Positions 19,481-28,166 of a stretch of 64,000 nucleotides of DNA are shown here, piece after piece (positions within the stretch are counted from its first letter, which is position 1; the number at the start of each line of letters is the position of its first letter). The notes beneath the pieces are model-generated. The model saw only the letters and a program-made list of their open reading frames with translations. It was not told where the DNA came from and searched no databases. The stretch is from Bradyrhizobium sp. AZCC 1610 (GTDB lineage Bacteria > Pseudomonadota > Alphaproteobacteria > Rhizobiales > Xanthobacteraceae), in the NCBI RefSeq assembly GCF_036924515.1, contig NZ_JAZHRR010000001.1:2327001-2391000 (forward strand), in the 5' to 3' direction. The translations under genes were made by a program, and so were the position numbers.

Positions 19481-19795
19481 GTGCCGCGCGAGCCCGAAAT
19501 TTCTCTGGTAATGAGTCGGCTCGCAACGGACATGGCATCGCTTCATCCGCAGCATCAGGCGGCACTCGAAAGCGCGCTGATCCGTCCGCGTACAGTCGGC
19601 GTGAGTGACTCCCCCGGAGAATTCGTCGTTGCGGTGGCGGTTCTCGATGAGAAGCTGCTTTATTGGTCGGACATCGAGGAGGGGTGGGAGCTCGAGGTGC
19701 CGGATGGTCGCGGCAACATTCCCTCTCGCGGTTGCAACCAGTTTGAACTCCGGCATGTGCTCTATCAGGTTTTTGGTGCTCCCGACGCGTCCTAA
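19481..19795 (+). CDS. Conserved-looking hypothetical protein
   Basis: 104 residues, acidic, no signal or membrane segment. A folded domain is suggested by VGVSDSPGEFVVAVAVLDEKLLYWSDIEEGWELE and the C-terminal QFELRHVLYQVFG. GTG at 19481 has TTAGG about ten bases before it; ATG codons at 19511 and 19532 are alternatives. No family recognised. The protein-like character supports a real gene, though no motif does. Confidence 0.6.
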   Translation: MPREPEISLVMSRLATDMASLHPQHQAALESALIRPRTVGVSDSPGEFVVAVAVLDEKLLYWSDIEEGWELEVPDGRGNIPSRGCNQFELRHVLYQVFGAPDAS

Positions 19796-19884
19796 GGGCG
19801 GCCGTGTGGGCGTGCCAAGGACTACCGGCGGCCGTGGCACTCTGATAACGGTGCAGGCAACCATTCAATAACGGAGTTTTTCCC

Positions 19885-20736
19885 ATGATCGAATCAATTG
19901 GCATCGTTGGTGCAGGCACGATGGGCAACGGCATCGCGCAGGTGTGCGCCGCCGCCGGTCTTCCCGTGGTCATGACCGACATCTCGGATGCGGCGCTCGC
20001 CCGGGGCATGTCAGTCGTGTCCAACAGCCTGGAGCGGCTCGTCAACAAGCAGAAGATGACCGACGCCGACCGGCAAGCCGCGCTGGCGCGGATCACGACG
20101 AGCACCGACACCGCGAAGTTTTCGACCTGCGATCTCGTCATCGAAGCGGCGACCGAGAATGAAGACTTGAAGATCAAGATACTGAAAGATCTCTGTTCGA
20201 AGCTGCGGCCGCAGGCGCTGCTCGCTACCAACACGTCCTCGATCTCGATCACCAAGCTTGCCGCGGCGACCGACCGGCCGGACCGTTTCATCGGCATGCA
20301 CTTCTTCAATCCGGTGCCGCTGATGGCGCTGTTGGAATTGATCCGCGGATTGCAGACGTCGGACGATACCCACGCCAAGGCCGAAGCGTTTTCGAAAAGG
20401 ATCGGCAAGGTCTCGATCACCGCGAAGAACAGCCCGGGCTTTGCGGTCAACCGCATCCTCTGCCCGATGATCAACGAGGCAATCTTCGCGCTTCAGGAAG
20501 GCCTCGCCACCGCCGAAGATCTCGACGCCGGCATGAAGCTCGGCTGCAACCACCCGATCGGTCCGCTGGCGCTGGCCGACATGATCGGTTTGGACACCAT
20601 GCTGTCGGTGATGGAGGTCTTCTACCAAGGCTTCAACGATCCGAAATATCGCCCCGCACCGTTGCTGAAGGAAATGGTCGCCGCCGGCCATCTCGGCCGC
20701 AAGACCGGGCGGGGGTTTTATAGCTACGGCAAGTGA
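19885..20736 (+). CDS. 3-hydroxybutyryl-CoA dehydrogenase
   Basis: 283 residues. Rossmann motif IGIVGAGTMGNGIAQVCAAAG, dinucleotide Asp (VMTDIS), TNTSSISITKLA, catalytic His in FIGMHFFNPVPLMALLELI and NSPGFAVNRILCPMINEAIF of the C-terminal dimer domain, ending GRKTGRGFYSYGK. Reversible NAD(P)-linked oxidation of 3-hydroxyacyl-CoA, used in fatty acid, PHB and phenylacetate routes. CGGAG precedes the ATG. Single gene between repeats. Confidence 0.93.
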   Translation: MIESIGIVGAGTMGNGIAQVCAAAGLPVVMTDISDAALARGMSVVSNSLERLVNKQKMTDADRQAALARITTSTDTAKFSTCDLVIEAATENEDLKIKILKDLCSKLRPQALLATNTSSISITKLAAATDRPDRFIGMHFFNPVPLMALLELIRGLQTSDDTHAKAEAFSKRIGKVSITAKNSPGFAVNRILCPMINEAIFALQEGLATAEDLDAGMKLGCNHPIGPLALADMIGLDTMLSVMEVFYQGFNDPKYRPAPLLKEMVAAGHLGRKTGRGFYSYGK

Positions 20737-20746
20737 GGGTGGCGGA

Positions 20747-20864
20747 GGGTGGGCAAAGCGACTTGTCCGCCGTAGCTCGAAGAGCGAAGGCGGAAGCGTG
20801 CCCAATTCAGTTAACGATCGGGGGATAGATGGTGGGCACGTCGCTAACGCGCCTTTGCCCACCC
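20747..20864. repeat. Compound palindromic repeat downstream of the hydroxyacyl-CoA dehydrogenase
   Basis: Perfect 12-base outer arms (GGGTGGGCAAAG at 20747-20758, complement at 20853-20864) enclose further stems: TCCGCC/GGCGGA near 20766-20792 and CGTGCCCA/TGGGCACG near 20797-20840. This nested form suggests a mobile REP-like unit (BIME-like), which could also fold in RNA as a 3' barrier. Confidence 0.7.
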
Positions 20865-20868
20865 GCAG

Positions 20869-21072
20869 CTATTTCGGATTGGGATCGGCGAGACCCTTTG
20901 CCGGATTTTCGAATTTCCCCGCGCGTCAGCTTCACCGCATTGCCGAGTGCGCGCGGCGTTGATCGTCTCCTCCTGAAAGTCGCGGTCCTCGTCCAGCGCC
21001 CGGTGTGAACCTTGTGCAGGAGGACGAACGCGGACTGAGGGTCGTCTCAGCGAGGCAGGAAATGGCAGCCAT
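20869..21072 (-). pseudogene. Decayed short gene (several frameshifts)
   Basis: Minus-strand pieces in alternating frames read as one protein tail: DPQSAFVLLHKVHTG, then ALDEDRDFQEETINAAR, then LGNAVKLTRG, then KFENPAKGLADPNPK and stop at 20869-20871. At least three one-base shifts in about 150 bases would be needed to join them. An ATG at 21072 (MAAISCLAE) is a possible start. The pieces look protein-like but I do not recognise the family. Lies against the compound repeat. Confidence 0.4.
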
Positions 21073-21149
21073 GCTGGAACAATCCACGAAGAGCGCTGTT
21101 GGGGGCGCGTTTGTACCTTCCCCACCATCAGCGTTTCGTGGAGTCATCC

Positions 21150-21506
21150 ATGCTAAAGCCCCTCCTTGTCGCGTCGACGTTCCTGTTCGCCTTTTCCACC
21201 CAGGCAGAGGCGCGCCCCCAACACCGGCATCACGGTCACCGGGCGCACGGCTGGTGCGGCAGTTACTTAAGCAAATATCTTGGCAAACCGGACCGTCGCC
21301 TTGCGCTCGCACGCTCCTGGGCGAGCGAAGGCATGAATGCCGGCGGCCCCGGAATCGGCGTGGTGGTTGTCTGGCCGCATCACGTCGGGATCATCACGGG
21401 ACAAACACCTGACGGCCAGTGGATCGTTCATAGCGGCAACGATGGCGGCGCGGTTCGTACGCGAGCCCGATCACTCGCCCGCGCGATCGCATTCCGACGC
21501 GTGTAG
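21150..21506 (+). CDS. Exported small protein with NlpC/CHAP-like core
   Basis: 118 residues. Signal peptide (MLKPLLVASTFLFAFSTQAEA), His-rich linker (RPQHRHHGHRAHG), then WCGSYLSKYLGKPDRRLALARSWASEG...GVVVVWPHHVGIITGQTPDGQWIVHSGND. The early Cys and the later HHVGIITG recall the Cys/His order of NlpC/P60 or CHAP cell-wall amidases, although the domain is short and activity is unproven. ATG at 21150 has GGAG six bases upstream. Predicted periplasmic. Confidence 0.65.
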   Translation: MLKPLLVASTFLFAFSTQAEARPQHRHHGHRAHGWCGSYLSKYLGKPDRRLALARSWASEGMNAGGPGIGVVVVWPHHVGIITGQTPDGQWIVHSGNDGGAVRTRARSLARAIAFRRV

Positions 21507-21532
21507 TGAGCAGCGGCCGCAACTATATCCAC

Positions 21533-21562
21533 CGTCATTGCGAGCCGTGGCTCGCAATGACG
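21533..21562. repeat. Short perfect palindrome (REP-like)
   Basis: 13-base perfect arms (CGTCATTGCGAGC / complement) with a CGTG loop. Lies between convergent genes, where such units often cap transcripts. Confidence 0.7.
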
Positions 21563-21589
21563 ACAACAACCAGCGGCGCGCGAGGAAGG

Positions 21590-22495
21590 CTATCCCCCCG
21601 CCTCGATCCACTCCGCCGCCCCACGCCACAGCGTGTCGCGATGTTCGGGCTTGAAGAATCCCATGTGCCCGATCCTGCTCGCGCCGGTATCCGCCGGCGT
21701 CACCGTAACGATCTCTGGCTTGATCGAGGTAAATCCCGAGCACAGCAATTCGACCGCGGGCCGCGTCGCCCAGGGATCGTCGGACATGCAGAGCGCGCAA
21801 CGCGCCCTGGTATTTCGGAAAATTCCGCACGGCGTCGAGCCTGGCGTCGTCGAACAGATAGCGCGGACTCATCACCCAGCCGACCCATTGCAGGAACGCA
21901 TCCTTCGGCAGGTCCATGCCGAGGCCGGCCTTGCCCGGCATGTAGCCGAGCGCGCGGGTGAGCGGGAGGCCGACAAAATTCAGCATCGCGTAGACGCGGT
22001 AGCGCTCCGGCGCCGTCATCAGTTTCCAGTAGCCGGCCTGGGCTGCAATGAACAGCGCGCGCGAAATCTCCGAATTGTTCGGCAACAGACCGAGCGCCTG
22101 GCCGCCGAACGAATGTCCGACATAGGCGAAGGGGAGCGCCTTGTAGCGCTCGCCGCATCCAGGCGACTGTCGCCGTAATATCTTGTGCGGCCCAGTCCGA
22201 CATCGAGGCCTTGAAGCCGACCAGCGATTTCGGCTGGTTGTAGCCGGTCAGCGCCCCGCTGCCTGGAGTCGCCGGTGCCGCGGTAGTCGTAGGTGAGAAC
22301 CGCGCAGCCGCGCCTGGCGAGATAGCCGGCAAAGCTCCGGTAGAGCTTGCGAGGCACTGCGGTCGCCGAATTGATCAGGACCGCATGGCGCTTGGCCCCG
22401 CGGGGCAGAAACAGCGTCGCGGCAAGGGGATATCCATCCGTCGCGGGCACCGTGATATCGTCGCTAAATACGTCGTCCAGCCCCGGCTCGGCCAC
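21590..22495 (-). pseudogene. Alpha/beta hydrolase, three frameshifts
   Basis: Four segments rebuild one hydrolase of about 300 residues. Segment 1 (22495 to about 22262): [20 protein letters not shown]...[13 protein letters not shown]. Segment 2 (to about 22160): [25 protein letters not shown]. Segment 3 (to about 21795): ERYKALPFAYVGHSFGGQALG, with nucleophile Ser in GHSFGG, and on to FPKYQGALRAL. Segment 4 (to 21590): MSDDPWATRPAVELL...GHMGFFKPEH, with the catalytic His. Frame moves at each junction by one base. Either decayed or affected by sequence errors. Confidence 0.75.
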
Positions 22496-22666
22496 TGCTT
22501 CTTCTCCTCAGGTTGCGAGCGGCTATTAACAGAAGCGAAATCGGCTTTTGCCGCAAGGGCTTGTCAGGACTACCGGAAATCTAACTGGCGGTCGGCCGAA
22601 GGCCTGTGTATAACCCGGCCTTCACAATCGCTTGTAAGTAGCGGTTTTTGCTCAGGAGTTAACGTC

Positions 22667-24055
22667 ATGTCCGAGCGGTGGACGCCCGATAGCTGGCGCA
22701 CCAGGCCGGTGCTGCAGGTCCCCGATTATCCCGATGCCAAGGCATTGGCCGATGTCGAGGCGCAGCTCGCCACGTTTCCGCCGCTGGTGTTTGCCGGCGA
22801 GGCCCGCAACCTGAAAAAGGCGCTGGCGCGCGTCGCCGCGGGCGAAGCCTTCCTGCTGCAGGGCGGCGATTGCGCCGAGAGCTTTGCCGAGCATGGCGCC
22901 AACAACATCCGCGACTTTTTCCGCGTGCTGCTGCAGATGGCGGTTGTGCTGACCTATGCCGGCGCGCTGCCGGTGGTGAAGGTCGGCCGCATCGCCGGGC
23001 AGTTCGCCAAGCCGCGTTCGTCGAACACGGAAAAGATCAACGGTGTCGAGCTGCCGAGCTACCGCGGCGACATCGTCAACGACATCGCCTTCACAGCGGA
23101 GTCGCGGATCCCCGATCCGCAGCGCCAGCTGATGGCGTACCGGCAGTCGGCGGCAACGCTCAACTTGCTCCGCGCGTTCGCGACCGGCGGTTTTGCCAAT
23201 CTCGGCAGCGTGCACCAGTGGATGCTCGGCTTCCTCAAGGATTCCCCGCAGTCGCGCCGCTACAAGGAACTGGCGGACCGCATTTCGGACGCGCTGAATT
23301 TCATGCGCGCCTGTGGGCTGGATCTCGAAAGCCATCCCGAACTGCGCGCCACCGATTTCTACACCAGCCACGAGGCGCTGCTGCTGGGTTACGAGCAGGC
23401 CTTCACCCGGATCGATTCCACCACCGGCGACTGGTACGCGACCTCCGGCCACATGATCTGGATCGGCGACCGCACCCGCCAGCTCGACCACGGCCATGTC
23501 GAGTATTTCCGCGGCATCAAGAACCCGATCGGCCTGAAATGCGGTCCCTCGCTGAAGCCGGATGAGCTATTGAAGCTGATCGACATCCTCAACCCGGACA
23601 ACGAGCCCGGACGCCTGACGCTGATCAACCGCTTCGGCTCCGACAAGGTCGGCGACCACCTCGCGCCGCTGATTCGGGCCGTGCAGCGGGAAGGGCGCGT
23701 CGTGGTCTGGTCCTGCGATCCCATGCACGGCAACACCATCACCTCGAACTCGGGCTACAAGACCCGTCCGTTCGACCGGGTGCTGTCGGAGGTGAAGTCG
23801 TTCTTCGCCATCCATGCGGCGGAGGGGACGCATGCCGGCGGCGTGCATCTGGAAATGACCGGGCAAGACGTCACCGAATGCATCGGCGGCGCGCGTGCTA
23901 TCACCGACGAGGACCTCAACGACCGCTATCACACGGTCTGCGATCCCCGCCTCAATGCCGAACAATCGATCGACATGGCCTTCCTGATCGCCGAACTGCT
24001 CAAGCAGGAACGCGCGGGCAAGGAAAAGCCGATGCCGGCTGCAGCGGGACTCTGA
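22667..24055 (+). CDS. Class II (plant-type) DAHP synthase
   Basis: 462 residues. Condenses phosphoenolpyruvate and erythrose-4-phosphate, the first step of aromatic amino acid synthesis. Class II markers: [19 protein letters not shown] start, [15 protein letters not shown] (metal Cys), [73 protein letters not shown] and the metal-binding [18 protein letters not shown] at 22667 has CAGGAG eight bases before it. The diacylglycerol kinase gene starts two bases after its stop. Confidence 0.95.
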   Translation: MSERWTPDSWRTRPVLQVPDYPDAKALADVEAQLATFPPLVFAGEARNLKKALARVAAGEAFLLQGGDCAESFAEHGANNIRDFFRVLLQMAVVLTYAGALPVVKVGRIAGQFAKPRSSNTEKINGVELPSYRGDIVNDIAFTAESRIPDPQRQLMAYRQSAATLNLLRAFATGGFANLGSVHQWMLGFLKDSPQSRRYKELADRISDALNFMRACGLDLESHPELRATDFYTSHEALLLGYEQAFTRIDSTTGDWYATSGHMIWIGDRTRQLDHGHVEYFRGIKNPIGLKCGPSLKPDELLKLIDILNPDNEPGRLTLINRFGSDKVGDHLAPLIRAVQREGRVVVWSCDPMHGNTITSNSGYKTRPFDRVLSEVKSFFAIHAAEGTHAGGVHLEMTGQDVTECIGGARAITDEDLNDRYHTVCDPRLNAEQSIDMAFLIAELLKQERAGKEKPMPAAAGL

Positions 24056-24056
24056 C

Positions 24057-24410
24057 TTGCTGCGACTCTGGCGGGCTACCATCAACACGCGTAACGGGCT
24101 CGCCTTTGCGATCCGCTCGGAGCAGGCCGTTCGCGAGGAAATTTTCGCGCTGGCGCTTTCAGTGCCGCTGGCCTGGCTGGTCGGCGCTACGGTCATGCGC
24201 CGCGTGGAACTTGTCGCGGCCGTCGCTTTTGTTCTGGTGGTCGAGTTGCTCAATACCGCGATCGAGAAACTCGCCGACCGGCTCACCACCGACCACGATC
24301 CGCAGATCGGGCGGGTCAAGGACATGGGTTCGGCGGCGGTCGGCGTCGCGCTGCTGATGGCCGGGGTGTTCTGGCTGTTTGCCCTCGCCGAACGCATAGG
24401 CGCGATCTAA
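24057..24410 (+). CDS. dgkA: Diacylglycerol kinase (DgkA type)
   Basis: 117 residues, small trimeric membrane kinase. Three hydrophobic helices and the signature VELLNTAIEKLADRLTTDHDPQIGRVKDMGSAAVG with catalytic Glu and Asp. Phosphorylates diacylglycerol to phosphatidate. No ATG is in frame; TTG at 24057, right after the DAHP synthase TGA, is the only likely start, so translation is probably coupled to the upstream gene. Confidence 0.88.
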   Translation: MLRLWRATINTRNGLAFAIRSEQAVREEIFALALSVPLAWLVGATVMRRVELVAAVAFVLVVELLNTAIEKLADRLTTDHDPQIGRVKDMGSAAVGVALLMAGVFWLFALAERIGAI

Positions 24411-24455
24411 AGCGAGCAATTGCAGTTTGCTCTTGTGCGAGGCACCATTGCTCCC

Positions 24456-26207
24456 ATGACCGAACCCACCTTTACGATCACGCTGGCGCAATTGAACCCG
24501 ACGGTCGGCGACGTCACGGGCAACGCCGCCAAGGCGCGGGTGGCGCGCGAGAGGGCGAAAGCCGATGGCGCCGACCTCGTCGTGCTGCCGGAATTGTTCA
24601 TTTGCGGCTATCCACCGGAAGACCTGGTGCTGAAGCCCGCGTTCCAGGCGGCCTGCCGCGGCGCGGTCGAGGAGCTGGCGCGCGAGACGGCGGGCGGGGG
24701 CCCGGCGATCCTGATCGGCACGCCCTGGGTCGAAGACGGCAAGCTCTACAATGCCTGCGCGCTGCTCGATCAGGGCCGCATATCAGCCCTTCGCTTCAAG
24801 GCGAATCTGCCGAATTACGGTGTGTTCGACGAGAAGCGCCTGTTCGCCCGCGGTCCCGCCGCGGGGCCGGTGACCGTCAACGGCGTCCGGGTCGGCGTTC
24901 CCATCTGCGAGGACATCTGGCTCGAAGAATCAGAAGAATACGAAAACATCGTCGAGTGTCTCGCCGAGACCGGCGCGGAAATCCTGGTGGTGCCGAACGG
25001 TTCGCCCTACGCGCGCGACAAGAACGATCTCCGGCTGTCGATCGCGGTCGCCCGCGTCACCGAGAGCGGCTTGCCGCTGGTCTATCTCAACCAGATCGGC
25101 GGACAGGACGAACTGGTGTTCGACGGCGCTTCCTTCGCGCTCAACGCCGATCTTTCGGTCGCGGCGCAGCTGCCCGCCTTCGAGGAAAACATCACCACGC
25201 TGCGCTGGACCAAAAGCGCCGACGGCTGGCGCTGCTCCGGGCCCGTCGTGCCGCTGGTCGAGGGCGACAAGGCCGATTACGCGGCCTGCGTGCTGGGCCT
25301 GCGCGATTACGTCCGAAAGAACGGGTTTCCGGGCGTGCTGCTCGGCGTCTCCGGCGGCATCGACTCCGCGCTGTGTGCGGCGATCGCGGTCGATGCGCTC
25401 GGCGCCGACCAGGTTCGCGGCGTGATGCTGCCGTTTCGATTTACCGCGCAAGTATCGCTCGACGATGCCGCCAAGCTCGCGAAAGCGCTCGGCTTTCCCT
25501 ACGAGGTGCTGCCGATCGCAGACGCCGTGAATGGATTCGAAAAGATCCTGTCAAAACCCTTCGCCGGGCTGCCGCGCGATATCACCGAAGAGAATTTGCA
25601 GGCGCGCACCCGCGGCACGCTGTTGATGGCGATCTCGAACAAGACCGGCGCGATGGTGGTCACGACCGGTAACAAGTCGGAAATGTCGGTCGGCTACGCC
25701 ACCATCTATGGCGACATGAACGGCGGCTTCAATCCGATCAAGGACATCTACAAAACCGAAGTGTTCCGCCTGTCGAGCCTGCGCAACGAATGGAAGCCGG
25801 ACGGCGCGCTCGGGCCATCCGGCGAGGTGATTCCGGTCAACATCATCACCCGGCCGCCGACCGCAGAGTTGCGCGAGGACCAGACCGACCAGGATTCGCT
25901 GCCGCCCTATGAAATGCTCGACGGCATCCTGGAGCGGCTGGTCGAGCGCGAGGAGCCGCTCGCCACGATCATCGCGGCCGGCTTCCCGGCCGACGTGGTG
26001 ACACGGATCGATCGGCTGCTCAATGTCGCCGAATACAAGCGGCGGCAGGCGGCGCCGGGCGTCAAGGTGACGGAAAAGAACTTTGGCCGCGACCGCCGCT
26101 ATCCCATCACCAACCGCTTCCGCGACAATGGCAAGGCGCTGCCCGCGCCCGACGAGAAGCTGGTTGCGCGCGTCGGCCGCGCGTCGGCGGACGTATTTGA
26201 CGGATAA
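24456..26207 (+). CDS. nadE: Glutamine-hydrolysing NAD+ synthetase
   Basis: 583 residues, two domains. N-terminal nitrilase-type glutaminase (1-270) with Glu in VVLPELFICGYPPEDL, Lys in RFKANLPNYGVFDEKR and Cys in GVPICEDIW; C-terminal synthetase (about 285-583) with the PP-loop GVSGGIDSALCAA and TGNKSEMSVGYATIYGDMNGGFNPIKD. Converts deamido-NAD to NAD with glutamine as amide donor. ATG at 24456 starts MTEPTFTITLAQLNPTVGD. Followed by a palindromic repeat that terminates the opposing cox operon. Confidence 0.95.
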   Translation: MTEPTFTITLAQLNPTVGDVTGNAAKARVARERAKADGADLVVLPELFICGYPPEDLVLKPAFQAACRGAVEELARETAGGGPAILIGTPWVEDGKLYNACALLDQGRISALRFKANLPNYGVFDEKRLFARGPAAGPVTVNGVRVGVPICEDIWLEESEEYENIVECLAETGAEILVVPNGSPYARDKNDLRLSIAVARVTESGLPLVYLNQIGGQDELVFDGASFALNADLSVAAQLPAFEENITTLRWTKSADGWRCSGPVVPLVEGDKADYAACVLGLRDYVRKNGFPGVLLGVSGGIDSALCAAIAVDALGADQVRGVMLPFRFTAQVSLDDAAKLAKALGFPYEVLPIADAVNGFEKILSKPFAGLPRDITEENLQARTRGTLLMAISNKTGAMVVTTGNKSEMSVGYATIYGDMNGGFNPIKDIYKTEVFRLSSLRNEWKPDGALGPSGEVIPVNIITRPPTAELREDQTDQDSLPPYEMLDGILERLVEREEPLATIIAAGFPADVVTRIDRLLNVAEYKRRQAAPGVKVTEKNFGRDRRYPITNRFRDNGKALPAPDEKLVARVGRASADVFDG

Positions 26208-26262
26208 ACTCTAAGGCGCACGTTTAAGTCATCGCGCCCTGGTCTAACCTAGCGAAAACGCG

Positions 26263-26317
26263 TCAAAAAAGAAACTAGAGCCCCGTTTCGATTCCATCGA
26301 AACGGAAAGAGCTCTAG
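26263..26317 (-). terminator. Palindromic repeat acting as terminator of the oxidase operon
   Basis: Best copy of the dispersed palindrome (full unit 26254-26317). Outer stem CTAGAGC/GCTCTAG and inner 10-base stem CCGTTTCGAT/ATCGAAACGG with a TCC loop; on the minus strand the hairpin is followed by a T-rich tract (complement of the A-run at 26265-26274). The TAG stop of the last oxidase gene (26314-26316) lies inside the outer stem. Degenerate relative at 7133-7190; half-site at 17947. Confidence 0.75.
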
Positions 26318-26718
26318 GTCGGCGACGCAGCAAAGAACAGGACCCGTATGAGGTGCGTGTACTCGGATTCGAACACCATGATGGCCACGAACACCAGCAC
26401 CAGCACAGGAGGCAGCAGGATGGCATAGGCGAGCGCCAGCCGCTCCCAGGCCATGTGCATGAAGACGGCGACGATCAAGCCGGCCTTCAACACCATGAAC
26501 AGCAGGATCAGCGACCATCTGAGATAGCCGTGTAAGCCGAAGTAGTCGACGAGATAAGAGAAGGTGCTGAGGACGAACAGCCATCCCCAGACCACGAGAT
26601 AGAGCTTGATCGGATGCTGCTGCCCCTCTGCGTGCACGGCTCCTGATACGTGTGCTTCATGCACAGGCATGTGTAACGAAGGTTGTTGTCGTTCTAGATG
26701 TACCGCTGCGTCTACCAT
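26314..26718 (-). CDS. Cytochrome c oxidase subunit IV-like protein
   Basis: 134 residues with three hydrophobic helices (about 40-62, 68-90, 98-120): YLVVWGWLFVLSTFSYLVDY, LRWSLILLFMVLKAGLIVAVFMHM, LAYAILLPPVLVLVFVAIMV. The FMHMxxE segment recalls the CyoD/CtaF (COX4_pro) family that stabilises haem-copper oxidases. GAGG precedes ATG at 26718. Last gene of the oxidase operon. Confidence 0.8.
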   Translation of the reverse strand: MVDAAVHLERQQPSLHMPVHEAHVSGAVHAEGQQHPIKLYLVVWGWLFVLSTFSYLVDYFGLHGYLRWSLILLFMVLKAGLIVAVFMHMAWERLALAYAILLPPVLVLVFVAIMVFESEYTHLIRVLFFAASPT

Positions 26719-26727
26719 GCGCTGACC

Positions 26728-27450
26728 TCACCACAGATAAAAGAAGGCAAAGATGAAAACCCACACAAGATCGACGAAGTGCCAGTACAGGCCCATTATT
26801 TCGACGATCTCGTAATTCCCCTTCCTGCTCGTGAAGAAGCCGCGGCGCCCGTGATCGAAATCTCCGCGCCAAACCTTTCGTGCGATAGCGACCAGGAAAA
26901 TCACGCCGAATGTAACGTGGGTGCCGTGAAAGCCCGTGATCATGAAAAAGCTGGAGCCGAACTGCGCCGCTCCCCACGGGTTTTCCCAGGGCCGTACGCC
27001 CTCCTGGATCAGCTTGGTCCATTCGAAGGCCTGCATTCCGACGAAGGTTGCGCCAAGTGCCGCTGTGACCAGCATCAATACCGCGGTCTTGGTGCGATCA
27101 CGGCGGTAACCGAAATTGACGGCCATCGCCATGGTCCCGCTGCTGCTGATCAGGACGAAGGTCATGATGGCGATCAGGATGAGGGGGATATGATGCCCGC
27201 CAATTGTGAGAGCGAATACCTCACTCGGATTCGGCCACGGCACGGTCGTGGACATTCGCGCAGTCATGTAGGACAGCAGGAAACAGCTGAAGATAAAGGT
27301 GTCGCTCAGGAGGAAGATCCACATCATGGCCTTCCCCCAGGAGACGTTCTTGAAAGCGCGCTGATCCGAGGACCAGTCGGCGGCGATGCCCTTCCAGCCG
27401 GCGGTCTGCGCAGGCGATTTTTCAGAGTTTGTCAGCGCCGTCTCTGCCAT
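26728..27450 (-). CDS. Cytochrome c oxidase subunit III, second copy
   Basis: 240 residues, about six to seven helices. Family blocks: MMWIFLLSDTFIFSCFLLSYMTAR, FVGMQAFEWTKLIQEG, FFMITGFHGTHVTFGVIFL and GLYWHFVDLVWVFIFAFFYLW. Subunit III keeps proton uptake into the D-channel stable. GGGAGAG precedes ATG; 11 bases after the stop of the other subunit III gene. Two distinct subunit III proteins in one operon is the arrangement I associate with the alternative coxMNOP oxidase of Bradyrhizobium. Confidence 0.85.
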   Translation of the reverse strand: MAETALTNSEKSPAQTAGWKGIAADWSSDQRAFKNVSWGKAMMWIFLLSDTFIFSCFLLSYMTARMSTTVPWPNPSEVFALTIGGHHIPLILIAIMTFVLISSSGTMAMAVNFGYRRDRTKTAVLMLVTAALGATFVGMQAFEWTKLIQEGVRPWENPWGAAQFGSSFFMITGFHGTHVTFGVIFLVAIARKVWRGDFDHGRRGFFTSRKGNYEIVEIMGLYWHFVDLVWVFIFAFFYLW

Positions 27451-27461
27451 CTGGTCTCTCC

Positions 27462-28166
27462 CTAGCTGAGCAGCCGGCGACAGATGTCGACGAAATCGTC
27501 TGTCCAGCCCGTCAACAGACCAAGCAAAACCAGCCAGACCAACAGCAGGAAATGCCAGTAGATCGTGCAGAGTTCCACGCTCAGGCGCACCTGGGGCATC
27601 TCAGCGCCACGCCACACCTTGGCAGTCGTTCTGCCCAGGGCCACCAAACCGCCGATCAGATGCAGCCCGTGCGCCGCGGTGATCATGTAGAAGAAGGAAT
27701 TGGCTGGATTGGACGCGACGAAATAGCCCGCCGCCCTCAGCTGTTGCCACGCCAGCAATTGCCCAATCAGGAATGTTACGGCAGACGCTCCCCCTGCGCA
27801 CAGGCCGACGATTACACCGTCCATGTTGTTTCGGCGCGCGGCCACGTATGCCCATTGCAGCGCGACGCTGCTCACGACCAGGACGCCGGTGTTGAACCAT
27901 AGCAGCCCCGGCACGGGCAGCGCCCGCCAGTCCACCATGTTCATGCGCATGGAATAAGCGCTCATGAAAAGTGCGAACAACGAACTGGCGACCGCGAGAA
28001 ACACTCCCAGTCCGATCTTCGCTGCCGGAAAGGTCATTGCTCCCGTGCCCGGGAAGCGATCGATCGGACCTTCTTCCAACCAGGGTTTGGCTGTCAGCCG
28101 TTGCTGCGAGAGCCACCATCCGACGATGACCGCTATCACCGCCATAAACAGGATGATGGCGCTCAT
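27462..28166 (-). CDS. Cytochrome c oxidase subunit III-like protein, first copy
   Basis: 234 residues with an extra N-terminal helix (MSAIILFMAVIAVIVGWWL). Blocks of subunit III: IGLGVFLAVASSLFALFMSAYSM, FFYMITAAHGLHLIGGLVAL, ELCTIYWHFLLLVWLVLLGLL. It diverges from the next subunit III in sequence and lacks part of the usual first helices. ATG overlaps the subunit I stop (ATGA), so translation is coupled. Confidence 0.85.
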   Translation of the reverse strand: MSAIILFMAVIAVIVGWWLSQQRLTAKPWLEEGPIDRFPGTGAMTFPAAKIGLGVFLAVASSLFALFMSAYSMRMNMVDWRALPVPGLLWFNTGVLVVSSVALQWAYVAARRNNMDGVIVGLCAGGASAVTFLIGQLLAWQQLRAAGYFVASNPANSFFYMITAAHGLHLIGGLVALGRTTAKVWRGAEMPQVRLSVELCTIYWHFLLLVWLVLLGLLTGWTDDFVDICRRLLS

